Below are positions 12,401 to 21,280 of a stretch of 63,970 nt of DNA, one piece after another. The notes below the pieces were generated by a model. It did no database searches, was not told the origin of the DNA, and worked only from the letters and a program-made list of their open reading frames with translations. Position 1 is the first letter of the stretch; every line of letters starts with the position of its first letter. The position numbers and the translations under genes were made by a program. Source of the DNA: a virus; IMG/VR virus record IMGVR_UViG_3300013108_000662, positions 1 through 63,970 of that record; one strand, written 5' to 3'.

Positions 12401-14935
12401 GGCTCGTCGGGATCCTGTCATGAATCCGACAGGAGGCGCTAAGATTGTACCAGAGACCGTAAACTCATCTAAAATTACGCCGGAATCAGCATGGACGCCG
12501 TGGAGTTCTATAACATAATCGTTATTAACAGCAGAGGCTGGAGCCGGAGCGGAGCCAGTGGGCATACCCTTGAACGGAAAGGTTAGAGGTTTAATGCGAA
12601 CGGACAAATTCCATCTTGTGTTATCATAAACTTCTTGATATAAATCCGACACAAGCCTTGGAACATAGCCGCCGGTCGATCCAGTCAGAACAAACCTTAC
12701 ATTCGAGGACTGTAGCTCATCTCTTTCTGCATATACTTGAAAGTTTGTTCCGTCTAGTGTGGGCCACGTAGTGTCGGCGGCAGTAGTGAGGGCGCCATGC
12801 ACACCAAAAAGTGAAGCACTAATAACATTAGTATTAATATATGCAATAGATGCTTGGTCGACTTTTTTGGGAAACAAGATTTCTGTTTCCATCGTAAGAG
12901 CATAGCCGCCGGTCAAATGAGTATTAGAGGCGATGAAGCCAACAGAATTTGTATTTAAGGGATCAGCATAGTTATAGACTGTGGCATTGTTTCCGGGAGT
13001 GGTATTAAAATCCACATAGTTATCGGCTTCTACAACATTGCGCCTATTGTTGCGCAGCTCGTATTCAATATTGTTAGCATACATATTGAACTTAACTAAC
13101 TCATCATCAATCCCGAAACAACGAAGAATATTTCGGAACGCCTTAATCGTCCCCTTCGTCTTATAAAGATACGAGAGATTGTTGTATAGATTTTGATAGA
13201 TAATATTCTTAGTGTCAGCTAGGGTTTGTTCATATACCTTATCTTCGCTCCTGTCAGCTAATCTCTCTAATATATCCGCATCAAGAAATATCTCAGGGGC
13301 TACCAAGCCCTTAGCCGCTAGCAAGTTTTGCGCAAAAGGTAGTGGCTTGTTGCTTCCACTAGGATACTGGACATCTTGAAGTGTATTGAGACTTTCGATT
13401 TGAAGCTGCAAAGTGTCAAAATAACTTGACATGATCTGAGTTAGGTATCGAAGATTACCCTCTCCCTCTTGATCTTCTTCGGTGATCCAGGCTGGAATAG
13501 AATTATAGACGGCAGCGTTGTTAATACCATCATATGCTGATCCCGATGTCTTCAGCGAACTAGCGAGCGCGACGACCTCCGGGTGGAAGGAGTATATAAT
13601 AGGATCCCGGAATTCCTTAATGGCTGCGCTAGAAGAAACTATAGCTGACCCGGTGTTTCGCGATCCTGCGCTGTACCCAGTCCAGCTACCGTTGGAGATG
13701 CGACCAGAATAGTCCAGTACGACACTATCAGTCGCCGCCACACCCGTTATACCTTCGTTAAACTTATAATAGACCCCTAGATCTACATTGCCGGATTCAG
13801 CAGTCTCTATGAAGGGCTGAGGGTCTGTGTTAACGCCTCCCCCTACTTGTGTGAACCAGTAGCGACCGATATCTTTCGAAGAACGTTGAGTTTTCCAATA
13901 GCGGAATTCGTCCAAGGATGCGGCTAGCTTGCCGTCGCCGGCTTTTGTAGCGCTAGGCGTGGCGGTGCCAGATACTGGGGCGATAAGTGCGCCGAGATAT
14001 GCTTGAAGTCCCGGAATGGCAATGTCATTTATGCCGGCAGATCCCAGCGTTTGGTCTCCATCAAGTCCGCCATCAACATAAAAACGTGTCTTTATTCCTG
14101 CAGAAGCGGACCTGAGTGTTACGGCGTAATGATGCCAGCGCCCGTCAGCAACCGAGGCGCTTGTGACTGTGGCACTTCCAATGGGCTGTCGATAAATGCC
14201 CGCGTTGCCGGACATGACGGTTAATAAGAACGGGTCCGATCCATCTGACAGGTTACCTGTGAGTTCTAGCCTTAATCGCGCGTAAGTAGCTGATGAGGAT
14301 ATTTCTCCATTCCACATGTCGAATATCACTTCGCGACTAGAAGTGGCAGGATCCAAGAATGTATCCTTCTTTAGCCAAAACTCAACCGAGGCGCCATGAG
14401 AAGCCAAATCGAAGGCCAGGTTTGAAGTCCGGCGCATTGAGGGTTCATAGTAGTTGGAGCCCGTAAATCCTACTGCGAGATTCTCCATCCCGTTTGGGTT
14501 GGTATTAGGTCCGCCCTTTACATAGATAAACTCCTGGGTGCTGGGGCGGCCGTAGCCGTCGATGACCTGGGTTGTTGCGGAGCCTTCTGCAGACATAATG
14601 ACATACCCAGTGGTACGGGGGTATTTCTCGTCATAGATGTAAAGATCTAGGTATGTGGAAGCATTAACCCACTTTAATCGTTCTTGGAGCGAACCGTCAT
14701 AAGGATATGTATTGTAGATGCGCCGGAGGGAACTGTCGTAGTATTCTTCAGCCGAGCCATACCGGGCGAAGTTTTCCGGCTTGGAAAAATCGACACGAGG
14801 TATGAATCTCTCTTCTTCGATGATATCTTGCTCGTGATACCCAACAGATTCAACTTCTGATCCTATGTCAGCGGCTGACTTGTTTGCGAGAGACTGTATG
14901 TTTTCGGCAACTTCGAAATACTTCTTAATGGTCAT
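6440..14935 (-). CDS. Giant 2831-residue tail/fibre protein with an N-terminal LamG-like lectin domain
   Basis: This is one uninterrupted reading frame of 8.5 kb. Residues about 155-375 look like a concanavalin A/LamG domain: VEFWLKKDTF, then DGRWHHYAVTLRS, KTRFYVDGG and a closing LDEFRYWK strand, which are the usual LamG strand signatures. Such domains bind sugars. The remainder is Ser/Asn/Gly/Thr-rich with a Pro-rich break (SPPPPSPPAQPG) near residue 1160, typical of long fibre-like or baseplate-peripheral proteins. It lies directly downstream of the gp25-gp6-504-residue gene run, so I infer a virion protein at the tail tip that may contact host glycans. No protease or hydrolase motif was seen. 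Confidence 0.7.
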   Translation of the reverse strand: MTIKKYFEVAENIQSLANKSAADIGSEVESVGYHEQDIIEEERFIPRVDFSKPENFARYGSAEEYYDSSLRRIYNTYPYDGSLQERLKWVNASTYLDLYIYDEKYPRTTGYVIMSAEGSATTQVIDGYGRPSTQEFIYVKGGPNTNPNGMENLAVGFTGSNYYEPSMRRTSNLAFDLASHGASVEFWLKKDTFLDPATSSREVIFDMWNGEISSSATYARLRLELTGNLSDGSDPFLLTVMSGNAGIYRQPIGSATVTSASVADGRWHHYAVTLRSASAGIKTRFYVDGGLDGDQTLGSAGINDIAIPGLQAYLGALIAPVSGTATPSATKAGDGKLAASLDEFRYWKTQRSSKDIGRYWFTQVGGGVNTDPQPFIETAESGNVDLGVYYKFNEGITGVAATDSVVLDYSGRISNGSWTGYSAGSRNTGSAIVSSSAAIKEFRDPIIYSFHPEVVALASSLKTSGSAYDGINNAAVYNSIPAWITEEDQEGEGNLRYLTQIMSSYFDTLQLQIESLNTLQDVQYPSGSNKPLPFAQNLLAAKGLVAPEIFLDADILERLADRSEDKVYEQTLADTKNIIYQNLYNNLSYLYKTKGTIKAFRNILRCFGIDDELVKFNMYANNIEYELRNNRRNVVEADNYVDFNTTPGNNATVYNYADPLNTNSVGFIASNTHLTGGYALTMETEILFPKKVDQASIAYINTNVISASLFGVHGALTTAADTTWPTLDGTNFQVYAERDELQSSNVRFVLTGSTGGYVPRLVSDLYQEVYDNTRWNLSVRIKPLTFPFKGMPTGSAPAPASAVNNDYVIELHGVHADSGVILDEFTVSGTILAPPVGFMTGSRRAYIGAHRQNFTGSVLASSDVKVNAARYWLDYVEDEALRGHALDSQNHGALQPHLYAFPFNPSASFGEITKFDTLVFNWEFLNNTGSNASGQFSVTDLSSGSASPSRFGALGNILNKQYTGLGNYFSPSSTTAIDKDFIVSSKLNLPEQLYGEEMVRTLGAQELHALTSDSRPVNYSFAFEKSMYQVISEEMVNYFATLKDFNNLIGDPVERYRTDYKKLSFMRQKFFESIENPVLDFDKFYEFYKWFDSSLSVILSQFVPASADVTDSILTVIENHILERPKYRHKFPFLEKIGGNEIGSSISNITSPPPPSPPAQPGFNNSQDLTYRQIGSSNPPSMRSWQYLHAPIGPGSENNNLYWHRYRAEASTSDLDAITSVIQERFHRGNQSNARLSMRAQLELGGVSRHPNNRPNYVFAATAPFGPTVPGTAQIPQNIMVGLGTEVEQLIETNDQFYPSSSYKQRLGFSLDPGINRGASDDQKQDGNNYAPFSLYSSSVKTGYNEAVVTQYRSGTLITNLHDDFVLGHDKPLQGPFSEKFVGGRFYRHTPINSGDDTVLSRAEGFRIQFTGVTSSAGTVFADSLAIIPANSTGGAPVPQIPTAFRMREETAKRPVNIKNILMTTASMGVTLSGTIAHDRIGNYQKNYQVISTNGRTTNDPFFNDQSFDFALYPETLATRGKFPLDATSTANPGGEIDYALPNRTGANSNQTIIVNRFSSPGEYSTLSRGYMEPAHEELSVNNAGPYRNQRVINFGFPGSASMDPSIQNTIRVVDQIQKNRGLNQLSTLHAGKFGMDAAYGTLATIAQFPSWHKTNRNPRRRIIQTGEQFAGPGKGYIAVYATGTVYDNLYVQHAIPRSTQQYSWVTGSMISGTAILGLQPPSFNSASTLSQIVISGTYPGSNFVGIRNRILDPVTASSHILGFPLSSVASSSYYNSTLGLGLSNGADYFNVLMNNRGNVYGTPSWKQIRTSEHPIVRQLRQTNKIGATLVPPKIPNIIGGNTIGFIQPQNPNAFIDYYEPPISNNSSPIQFYFEDNTANSNPANNMVVSVPFHASLEHFNHRGLNQLLGINTEFNTASPYKQVASYTLYSPLSVAVNYSQRVYPSALNVYKAAIRSRTRFTITNIWDDSRDKRSLTYGGQLGSMGQTVAYESTWPMDGHLNFTTSASTNLNDGAGELLNAYSRYSGYSLEGDRTAIIAAPTYAMRLPLGEDPVSEFPVFVGDAQWLAGSQSGKSPYSNYVSYAEKMRAHGKDYSIVPEFRMSGLIETYINTYEGDFQASLDNILELTGSSLSSSAQDGFYRIYTNGDFLKYFSVIDNDLNEQRSGDLKIIRDKIALKCDALVKFLPYKGFYPAERTAVIAQLLSQSYGSSINANAESLRILLEPMVSPGILYNTIKSGIAVSNFVLANTSSSPDFMNRPPASGPPSNLFTYSDEREKTIAIPYTIPLNVPLDDTDAAGGYVPNKIPFEALYKPESFFNNTVLQQLPLGGALSTKLYDTGTKDSAAEPTPYPSGQNSSIDFVSFQGDQLYKLAMDNFLCETTNMFMGRLTNFQSAREESFQPVRSGSTYSMQLKLFRTPIPSNAKQGPDTERFTLYDNSLAFGQPLVAKPTSANGLSMTHVTPPYYGAAAYCKFEYTATWSGIPSLQEIFANTTMTFTRNSMNGTTDASTSPMQMNIDSCFNLTDTLETVPAGTVEQKDRWLIQSKFETPALNFAHVSASVPPESTVLAGIGAEEFKVKGMWHQYGQIPEDSKDGIFAVVSAGSGSIQGDLAQIIGMPTGIPKRIGTLQPGFTMSEALVAIPFRNKDNERQFIAMPPGAKDTATYEKAVNALNKYVFPPKFDFVEFDSVLPIMMYVFEYSVNLTQQDLVDIWQGLPPKIGEKFQTQEAYVEEKELIDLLIAENSPVQWMVFKVKQRAKKDFETYRRSLVSENTDSITPNITSPYSYNWPYDFCSLVELAKINEQVQYVSTDLKQNTNISTNESLDVDRTEN

Positions 14936-14942
14936 GTTCTAA

Positions 14943-16457
14943 TTATTCTTCAACTCGAAATTTGAACGTTTGTGGTTGTTCCTGCCATGCTCCTATGCTA
15001 TCGTTGTAATAAGACAACTTAATTTCATACATATATCCGGGCTCCAAAAGACCCATATCCAGGTCAAAGTAGTTGCCATCCTTGTCGTAGGAGAGGTAAG
15101 TACTGTAATTAGACCCGGTGCCGTACTGGATAGCTCTGTGGTTATCGGTTACGCGAGTGATGCTATACGAGGCACTCGGAATAATATCTGTTGGATTATT
15201 GGCGGTAGAAACCACATACACTGTAGGGCTCCAATTTCGGTCTCGTACGAAGAAACGGAAACGTCCGGTGTCTTGACTTGAATACACTTTCTTAAGATTT
15301 GTGCAACTCGTAATACGATTAAATGTTGGCGCATAAGCATATGTAGGCATCAATTCGGGGTAGAAGGAACCGGTGAGGAACTCAACGCCTCCGGAGTGCC
15401 ATACATCATGAATAGCCATTAAAGGCGTAGCTGCCGCTGTGAGAGCCACGGAGCATGAATAGATACCGGGACTCACATAACTAGCAGTAGTGTTAAAATC
15501 GCCAGCTGTAGCTGTTCCGCCGCCTACCGACAGTGCGAGCTTGGAGCCGGCTGGGTCTCCATTGGAACTAGAATAGAAAGAGACTAATAGGTCATTGGTT
15601 CCCACGGAGGGAATATTGACAAGCCGGCCGCGGATATAGTTATAAATATGAAGATTATTTAAGTTGTCTAAGGCTGGGGCTAGGGAGCTGGAGAAGTAAA
15701 AGTTTTCTCGGTCATCCTGGATCCTGGAGTCCCATCGAGCCTCAATTACGGGGCGCTTATAAAAGAATTCAGTCGAGCGCGCGAAGAACTTTTTGGTATA
15801 ATAAGATTGTGTGGCTCCGTCGAGGTTTTGGATTGTGCCGTTGGCGCCTGCGGCTAGGGCATATGCTTCCTGACTAGCTGTGAGTCTAACGCCAAAACCA
15901 TAATTAGTAAATTCGTTACCCGATGTGATCCAGCGTTCAACAATCTCTGAGACATCTAGATCGATGTCTTCGTAACCGAGGGGGAAGGATACATTGTAGT
16001 TGGATGCCGTAAGATAGTCGCCACCCTGGTTCGTCCAATCAGTTGCCGGGGCGCGTTGTCCCCAGTTGGCTTGACCAATATCTTGGTAATTGTCCATATC
16101 CAGACCCGAACCTTCAGTCCAGGAGGCTGAGACTGGGGCAACTATAAGATTAAAATCCTGCGGTAGCGTGAAGGGTGTTCGGGCGTTGAACATCCTCAAG
16201 TAAAAAGAGACGCTTCCCGAAGCGGGAATAATACCGGCGGCCCGATTGGAGGAGATGCTGTCAATAGGAAAGTTAATCAAGATCCGAGACAGCTCCTGAG
16301 ATTGACCATTTGAGCCAGATTCTTGTCCGTAGATAGAGAATACCTCCAGCGCGTCTGCATATCCCATATTGGAGCCGGTGCCGCGAGTAACCAAGTTGGA
16401 CTCGAAGGCGTTTGTTATGGTAGTGTCAGCACTAGCTGTGTATCGAAGAATAGCCAT
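14943..16457 (-). CDS. Tail/baseplate-associated protein, DNRLRE-like N-terminal half
   Basis: The product is 504 residues. The first 200 residues (SADTTITNAFESN, a shared RILINFPIDSIS strand, VSASWTEGSGLDMDNY and DVSEIVERWITSGNEFTNYG) follow the strand order of DNRLRE/carbohydrate-binding-like beta-sandwich domains found in extracellular and virion proteins. It starts inside the stop of the gp6-like gene and is followed 7 bp later by the giant LamG gene, so it is probably a wedge-to-fibre connector. This function is inference; the domain resemblance is moderate. Confidence 0.6.
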   Translation of the reverse strand: MAILRYTASADTTITNAFESNLVTRGTGSNMGYADALEVFSIYGQESGSNGQSQELSRILINFPIDSISSNRAAGIIPASGSVSFYLRMFNARTPFTLPQDFNLIVAPVSASWTEGSGLDMDNYQDIGQANWGQRAPATDWTNQGGDYLTASNYNVSFPLGYEDIDLDVSEIVERWITSGNEFTNYGFGVRLTASQEAYALAAGANGTIQNLDGATQSYYTKKFFARSTEFFYKRPVIEARWDSRIQDDRENFYFSSSLAPALDNLNNLHIYNYIRGRLVNIPSVGTNDLLVSFYSSSNGDPAGSKLALSVGGGTATAGDFNTTASYVSPGIYSCSVALTAAATPLMAIHDVWHSGGVEFLTGSFYPELMPTYAYAPTFNRITSCTNLKKVYSSQDTGRFRFFVRDRNWSPTVYVVSTANNPTDIIPSASYSITRVTDNHRAIQYGTGSNYSTYLSYDKDGNYFDLDMGLLEPGYMYEIKLSYYNDSIGAWQEQPQTFKFRVEE

Positions 16458-18262
16458 TATCTTACGGATCCTTTAATATCTACGTTGGGGAACTTAAGCT
16501 CAAAAGCTACATTTTCCGTGCCGTTAATGCGTCGTCCATCAGGAGATGTCTTTCCGTGGAAGTTGTAGTAGGCATCAGAATAACTTGCTCCGGCTACTGA
16601 GTCGACCCCTATATCTACCACATCGATCACCCCATCAACCTTGTTGAGTACTCTATAGAAGTCCCCAAATACTATAGACTCGCCGATCTGGTATGGATTG
16701 TCCAACAAATATTGCCTCAGCGCGGTGACACAGCGACTCAGCACGGTTGCAGCGCTTGAATTAATATCTGCCGTTACTGTAAAGTTAAGGACAAAATTCA
16801 CTACTTGAGCGTCGAGAATATCAACTGTATCATTTATCATTCTATATTGATTGATCCAATTCTTTAAATTACTTTTCAAAGTAATATTGGGAGGTATCAG
16901 TTTGCCGCTGGTATTTTCTGACAATACGTAGATATTGAGATTTCTCTTAAATTCGTCAAAATCTCTGACGACTGCAGCTCTTTTGACTGCTCCAAATTTG
17001 CCGGGCATGCCATAACACACAGAAACATAATCCTGTGCCGTTACCGCGCGGTTCTGGGCGGCATAGTGCCCCATTACTCTCTGTTTTAATTCTTCTGAGG
17101 ATGGGAGTGATATGTCTCCCACAAAACTCTCTTCATTTATTACTTCAAGGGAATTAACTACTCCCTGTCGGGTTGCTACGGATAAAGACCCCTGTGATCT
17201 AAAGTGGAGGAGCGGCCGTGTTACTTGGGTTATGGTTCCCACACCTGCATTAACGTCCGAGGTGGTATTTAATCTATAACCAATTCTGAGTGTTGTATCC
17301 GCCGGCGCAATGCCAAATTTATCTGTACTTATTAATTTGGACGGATCAAAATCAATGTCGGTGATGTAGGTGCGTCCCTGCTGGTCCAAAACAACGTTAG
17401 AGGGGTTAGCGACTGCATTAGCGAGTAGTTGGGAATCTGATCCATAGCCAAACTGAATAAAAGTTTGGTTTCTGGCTCTGTCTACGGTGAATCGGCGGGC
17501 TACTGGAGTAGCTTTAAGGATGTTTTTTACTGTATCATTCGTGGCAGGATTGGAGTTGCGTAAGGCTTTGTAGATAATATTTTGAGATAAATAATCGACC
17601 TCCACATATTCATGTCCTTCGGAATCTATAACAGATAATACCTCCGCAACGTTTTGCACGCCCAAATCAATACGACGAAATCGCTGGAAACTCCCTACAG
17701 TAACCTCCTTGAAGGCCGTGCGTCCGGAGACCGCTCGTCCTGAGGCGCGAATAATATAGCTTGTCGGGCTTCCTGTCGATGAGTCGACTTCGCCGACGAC
17801 TACCTGATTAGTTGTACGCGAGAAATCAACATCTGTCATTAAACTATAAAGTCCGCCGCCAGTGGATGAAAAAGTAGAGCCAGCTCGAAGAACTGGTGCA
17901 TAGGAGGTATCTGGTCCGGGATTGCCAACTGTTCCCAGCGCTGGGACTTTTATATAGAAGCTAAGTTGTCCATAGGAGGAGGGGCTAGTATCTAGCTTGA
18001 ATCCCAGCTGTTTCGCTATGCGAACTACATTGTCATATTCAATTGCAGTATTTAAAAAGCTCTCATTAGATTGATAGTCGAGATAAAAAGATAAAATATC
18101 TCCCACATAAGCTACCGTATCAAGCATCAGAGACCCAAACGATGCTTTGTTAAAGTCTTTATATGTATCGGGATAATATCTCTTGGCGTAATTTTCTAAA
18201 TCTTTGCGGATAGAATCAAAATCACGGGATGTATATTTAATCGGTTGTAGTTTCTTGGGCAT
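16457..18262 (-). CDS. Baseplate wedge protein, T4 gp6-like
   Basis: The product is 601 residues. The N-terminus carries YTSRDFDSIRKDLENY, followed by SFGSLMLDTVAYVGDILSFYLDYQ, which is the signature of T4-type gp6 and its long-tailed phage relatives (J-like baseplate wedge family). The middle region (SSEELKQRVMGHYAAQNRAVTAQDYVSVC) is also characteristic. In T4, gp6 dimers form the ring that holds the six wedges together around the hub. The gene lies 12 bp after the gp25-like gene, the same pairing as in T4 and cyanophages. Confidence 0.9.
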   Translation of the reverse strand: MPKKLQPIKYTSRDFDSIRKDLENYAKRYYPDTYKDFNKASFGSLMLDTVAYVGDILSFYLDYQSNESFLNTAIEYDNVVRIAKQLGFKLDTSPSSYGQLSFYIKVPALGTVGNPGPDTSYAPVLRAGSTFSSTGGGLYSLMTDVDFSRTTNQVVVGEVDSSTGSPTSYIIRASGRAVSGRTAFKEVTVGSFQRFRRIDLGVQNVAEVLSVIDSEGHEYVEVDYLSQNIIYKALRNSNPATNDTVKNILKATPVARRFTVDRARNQTFIQFGYGSDSQLLANAVANPSNVVLDQQGRTYITDIDFDPSKLISTDKFGIAPADTTLRIGYRLNTTSDVNAGVGTITQVTRPLLHFRSQGSLSVATRQGVVNSLEVINEESFVGDISLPSSEELKQRVMGHYAAQNRAVTAQDYVSVCYGMPGKFGAVKRAAVVRDFDEFKRNLNIYVLSENTSGKLIPPNITLKSNLKNWINQYRMINDTVDILDAQVVNFVLNFTVTADINSSAATVLSRCVTALRQYLLDNPYQIGESIVFGDFYRVLNKVDGVIDVVDIGVDSVAGASYSDAYYNFHGKTSPDGRRINGTENVAFELKFPNVDIKGSVR

Positions 18263-18274
18263 CTTATTGTCTCA

Positions 18275-18673
18275 TTAAATAGGCTGATTTACTTGTATTT
18301 GCAAGGCGACAGAAGCGCGGACTGGCACAATTGTAAAAAATATGTTGATATTTAGGGAATTTGGAAATAGATCGGGCTGATTTTCAGGTGATGAGAATCT
18401 TATTTCATTTATGGTAATATAGGGCAAATATCTTTGAACTTGTTCTTGAATAGCTGTAGATATAGCTCCGTAAGTGGAACTATTTTGAAGCTCGAACAGT
18501 CCGGACTGAATTCCCACTCCAAAGTTGGGATCCATCATACGCTCGCCTGGATTGGTAAGTACCAGCATGCGCATATTTTGTTTGGCTAGTTCAACAAAAG
18601 TAGTATTCAGGCGATATGCACCAAACACATCGTCTGTAACAAGAGGCAAAGATACTGATAGTCCAGAACTCAC
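18275..18673 (-). CDS. Baseplate wedge protein, T4 gp25-like
   Basis: The product is 132 residues, the normal size for gp25. The motif LVLTNPGERMMDPNFGVGIQ, with its conserved pattern of turn plus Asn-Pro-Gly-Glu-Arg, and the later YLPYITINEIRFS strand identify the gp25/GPW family. These proteins join the baseplate wedge to the hub and start sheath assembly. It is followed by the gp6-like gene, which confirms the assignment. Confidence 0.92.
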   Translation of the reverse strand: MSSGLSVSLPLVTDDVFGAYRLNTTFVELAKQNMRMLVLTNPGERMMDPNFGVGIQSGLFELQNSSTYGAISTAIQEQVQRYLPYITINEIRFSSPENQPDLFPNSLNINIFFTIVPVRASVALQIQVNQPI

Positions 18674-18676
18674 GAA

Positions 18677-20575
18677 TTAGTCTCCTTCTTCCGGGTCGCA
18701 ACCAGGGTCCGTTGTGGGCTGATCCACATTTTGTGTTTCATTACGGTTATTTCTAATTAGTTCCAGTAACAAATAAAGTAGTCCCAGCGGTAAAGGTGGC
18801 GCCATGATCATGCCGCTTACCGTGCCAGTGAAGTCGATACCGCCATCAAGAGTAGCTGTGGGGAAGAAGTTAGCAGGGGGCTCTGGTAGTCCTTGACTAT
18901 CAATCGCAGCCCAAAGTCCATTTTCGCCTGCTGTGAAGCCAGCCTCGACTAAACAGACTATTAATCCCATTAGTTGTTCTCCCGATGTGCGGAGAGGTGT
19001 ATCTTCGCCAAACTCTTCTTTAAGCATTTGGTTTATCGCGTCCGCGGGTCCTGCGTCTAGTGCTATTACACCATTATTAAAGGCGGCGGCGGATCCTGTT
19101 TTAATCAACTTTGTTATGGCCACATGGGGATCAACCAGTTCCACAATGCCCTTGAGAATCTCGATAGGTGTCTCAATAAGCATTTTGAGTATAAAGTCGC
19201 GGGCTTCGAAGTTGAAGTTATTATCACCGTTTGCTGCAGCAATGGCGGCGGCTGCAGCTGGACGGTTCATGTTAGGTTCTTTTAAGAAATCATGATCTTC
19301 TCGGAGAATGTCTATGAGCATGTCGAGCGCTCGGATCTTCGGTGCTGAAAAGGCTTGACTAATCCCATCAAAGTATTTTTCAGTTAAATAGAGGTTGTGT
19401 ATAATGGGAACCGATTCGATAACCCCTTGCTGAAATGTGGTATTAAAATAGTTCTTATATTTGGTATTGCCAGCAAATGTAGAGATCTCTGTTTCGGTGG
19501 GCTGGCGGAGGGAGAACCCGGTCTCCTCTAGTGTAGCGTTCAAAGCGTCGAGGGCTGCATCTTCTCGGGCTTGCTGCTTGGCGGGTGCGGTTTCTCGTAG
19601 CTCTTCTATATCTGCCACTAATACCTCGATGGCTGCGTAAATATTAGCTATGATCATATCCCAGACTTGAGTGTTGATGTGTCCGGACGTCCGTACTCTA
19701 AACAAGTCGTATGAAAATGGATCTATCTCACTCCCGTATAACGCGTTGTGAAGGGCGGCGATTCGAACCAGGATTCTTGTACCAACATAAGTAGTAGAGT
19801 TGGGATATGGAGTATTGGCAGCTGCAGCGTTGAGCGTAAAAAGATTGGGCTCTGGTCTGTTGTGTGCCTTCCTCTCTAAAAGTAGGAAATCCTCCAGGGA
19901 CCAGGACGACATGCTGGTAGAGTGTCCCGTATATGTTGTTCTACTGTCGTTCCCCGTTGCGTACGCCATGGCATAATAAAGGCTGCTCTTGGTCGGTCGG
20001 GTTCCGGCTGATGGATCATCGGAGTCTTTCAGGGTGTAATAGTTTCTCATGCGTCGCAACTCTTCTTTCATTGCGTTCTTGAGGGTGTCGCCTGTTCTGT
20101 AATCACCGGTATCTAGTCCGGCGGCGATTGCTAGGCTCTCCGACATGGTGGCAGGATTGCCAAAAGTAAAAAATTCATCAGCCGCCAGATTTTGTAGAAT
20201 AGAATCGTTCATTGTCTTTAGGCGAATAAACCAATCACGGCGTCTAGAGGGAGCCTGAGGGTTGGTTTTACGATCGCCGATCCCGGCGGTCTTGATCTGC
20301 CCAGGAAGATCACTTCCTAGAAAGCGTTCCATCCAGTTGTTTTCTGCACCGAGAGATGTGAGGACGTCCTGTTCTGCTTGCCAGGAATCAATAGTTATCT
20401 CGTTTTGTCCGGAAGTGTAGGATTCGCGACGGAACCCCAAATCACTCCGGGGTTTAAACACTAATTGTGGGTTGGGGGGCTGAATGTCAGGATCACTGGC
20501 GGTGCCCATATTCCAGCCTGTGCCAAAAAGGGCGCGGTAGATCTGTGTTCGCGTTAAATATGATGAGTCAGACAT
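18677..20575 (-). CDS. Unknown baseplate-region protein
   Basis: The product is 632 residues, with no recognised family. It has Ala-rich helical stretches in the middle and one hydrophobic segment near the C-terminus (LPLGLLYLLLELI, about residues 598-610) followed by a short acidic tail. It lies 3 bp upstream of the gp25-like gene and overlaps the preceding gene by 11 bp, so it is translated with the baseplate genes. A structural or assembly role is inferred from location only. Confidence 0.55.
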   Translation of the reverse strand: MSDSSYLTRTQIYRALFGTGWNMGTASDPDIQPPNPQLVFKPRSDLGFRRESYTSGQNEITIDSWQAEQDVLTSLGAENNWMERFLGSDLPGQIKTAGIGDRKTNPQAPSRRRDWFIRLKTMNDSILQNLAADEFFTFGNPATMSESLAIAAGLDTGDYRTGDTLKNAMKEELRRMRNYYTLKDSDDPSAGTRPTKSSLYYAMAYATGNDSRTTYTGHSTSMSSWSLEDFLLLERKAHNRPEPNLFTLNAAAANTPYPNSTTYVGTRILVRIAALHNALYGSEIDPFSYDLFRVRTSGHINTQVWDMIIANIYAAIEVLVADIEELRETAPAKQQAREDAALDALNATLEETGFSLRQPTETEISTFAGNTKYKNYFNTTFQQGVIESVPIIHNLYLTEKYFDGISQAFSAPKIRALDMLIDILREDHDFLKEPNMNRPAAAAAIAAANGDNNFNFEARDFILKMLIETPIEILKGIVELVDPHVAITKLIKTGSAAAFNNGVIALDAGPADAINQMLKEEFGEDTPLRTSGEQLMGLIVCLVEAGFTAGENGLWAAIDSQGLPEPPANFFPTATLDGGIDFTGTVSGMIMAPPLPLGLLYLLLELIRNNRNETQNVDQPTTDPGCDPEEGD

Positions 20576-21278
20576 AATTGGTTATTCCTGCCTTTTCGGG
20601 GAGAGGCGTATTGACGACTGTTGTAAAATCAAAATCCTCACGTAATTCAATAGGGGGGCGTCTATAAGTTCGCCCGTTTTTCATTTTTTCTTTTTGTTTA
20701 AGTGACGGAAACACGTTATATCCCATGCCTCCCGGAAATTTCCATAAAAAATTCGACAGCTTTTCTGGATGTGGGTGTCTTCTGATATGTGATTTACCAT
20801 TTTTTGTCCATGTACGCCCTATTGCAACCATGTCATAGTCCATTGGAGGAGAGTCGAGAGTGAGAGTACCACCGGTGCTGCTAATATTTTTAGGTCTTAT
20901 ACTAATGATATCACCATCGAGACCGGGGCCCGGGCTTGTAAGGTGTGTGGTAGTTCTCTCAAAGTAGTTTGCCAACGAATCATTCCAATTAATGTCTATT
21001 AATTGCTTGAGATCCAGCCCTAGTTGGGTGGCTTTAACCAAGATATTCTCTAATTCTTCATAGGATTCAATCTTGCCCTGAGCTACTATATCTGTGTCCC
21101 AGGTATCCCACTGCTCCAAGACGCCGCCACATACCCAAAATTTATAGTTTTGCGTTCCCGGGATGCGGAAAAACTCTTCTTTCCACAAATTCAATAGGCT
21201 ACCATCGGGACGGTACCAGGGCTTGGTTGTATGGGCTGGTCCTTTAGTATATTCAAATTTCTGTGTATGTGTCATCAT
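20568..21278 (-). CDS. Candidate polymerase-beta-like nucleotidyltransferase within the baseplate run
   Basis: The product is 236 residues. After a conserved-looking lead (KPWYRPDGSLLNLWKEEFF), residues 51-63 read GG-VLEQWDTW-DTD, with D61 and D63 spaced as D-x-D, and a third acidic residue at D95 in QLIDINW. Gly-Gly/Ser, D-x-D and a later Asp is the active-site layout of polymerase-beta-type nucleotidyltransferases. The C-terminal half (about residues 130-236) is basic and unknown. It starts 2 bp after the stop of the 1695-residue gene. An enzyme here is unexpected, and a purely structural protein that resembles this motif by chance is the alternative. Confidence 0.45.
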   Translation of the reverse strand: MMTHTQKFEYTKGPAHTTKPWYRPDGSLLNLWKEEFFRIPGTQNYKFWVCGGVLEQWDTWDTDIVAQGKIESYEELENILVKATQLGLDLKQLIDINWNDSLANYFERTTTHLTSPGPGLDGDIISIRPKNISSTGGTLTLDSPPMDYDMVAIGRTWTKNGKSHIRRHPHPEKLSNFLWKFPGGMGYNVFPSLKQKEKMKNGRTYRRPPIELREDFDFTTVVNTPLPEKAGITNYV

Positions 21279-21280
21279 CT

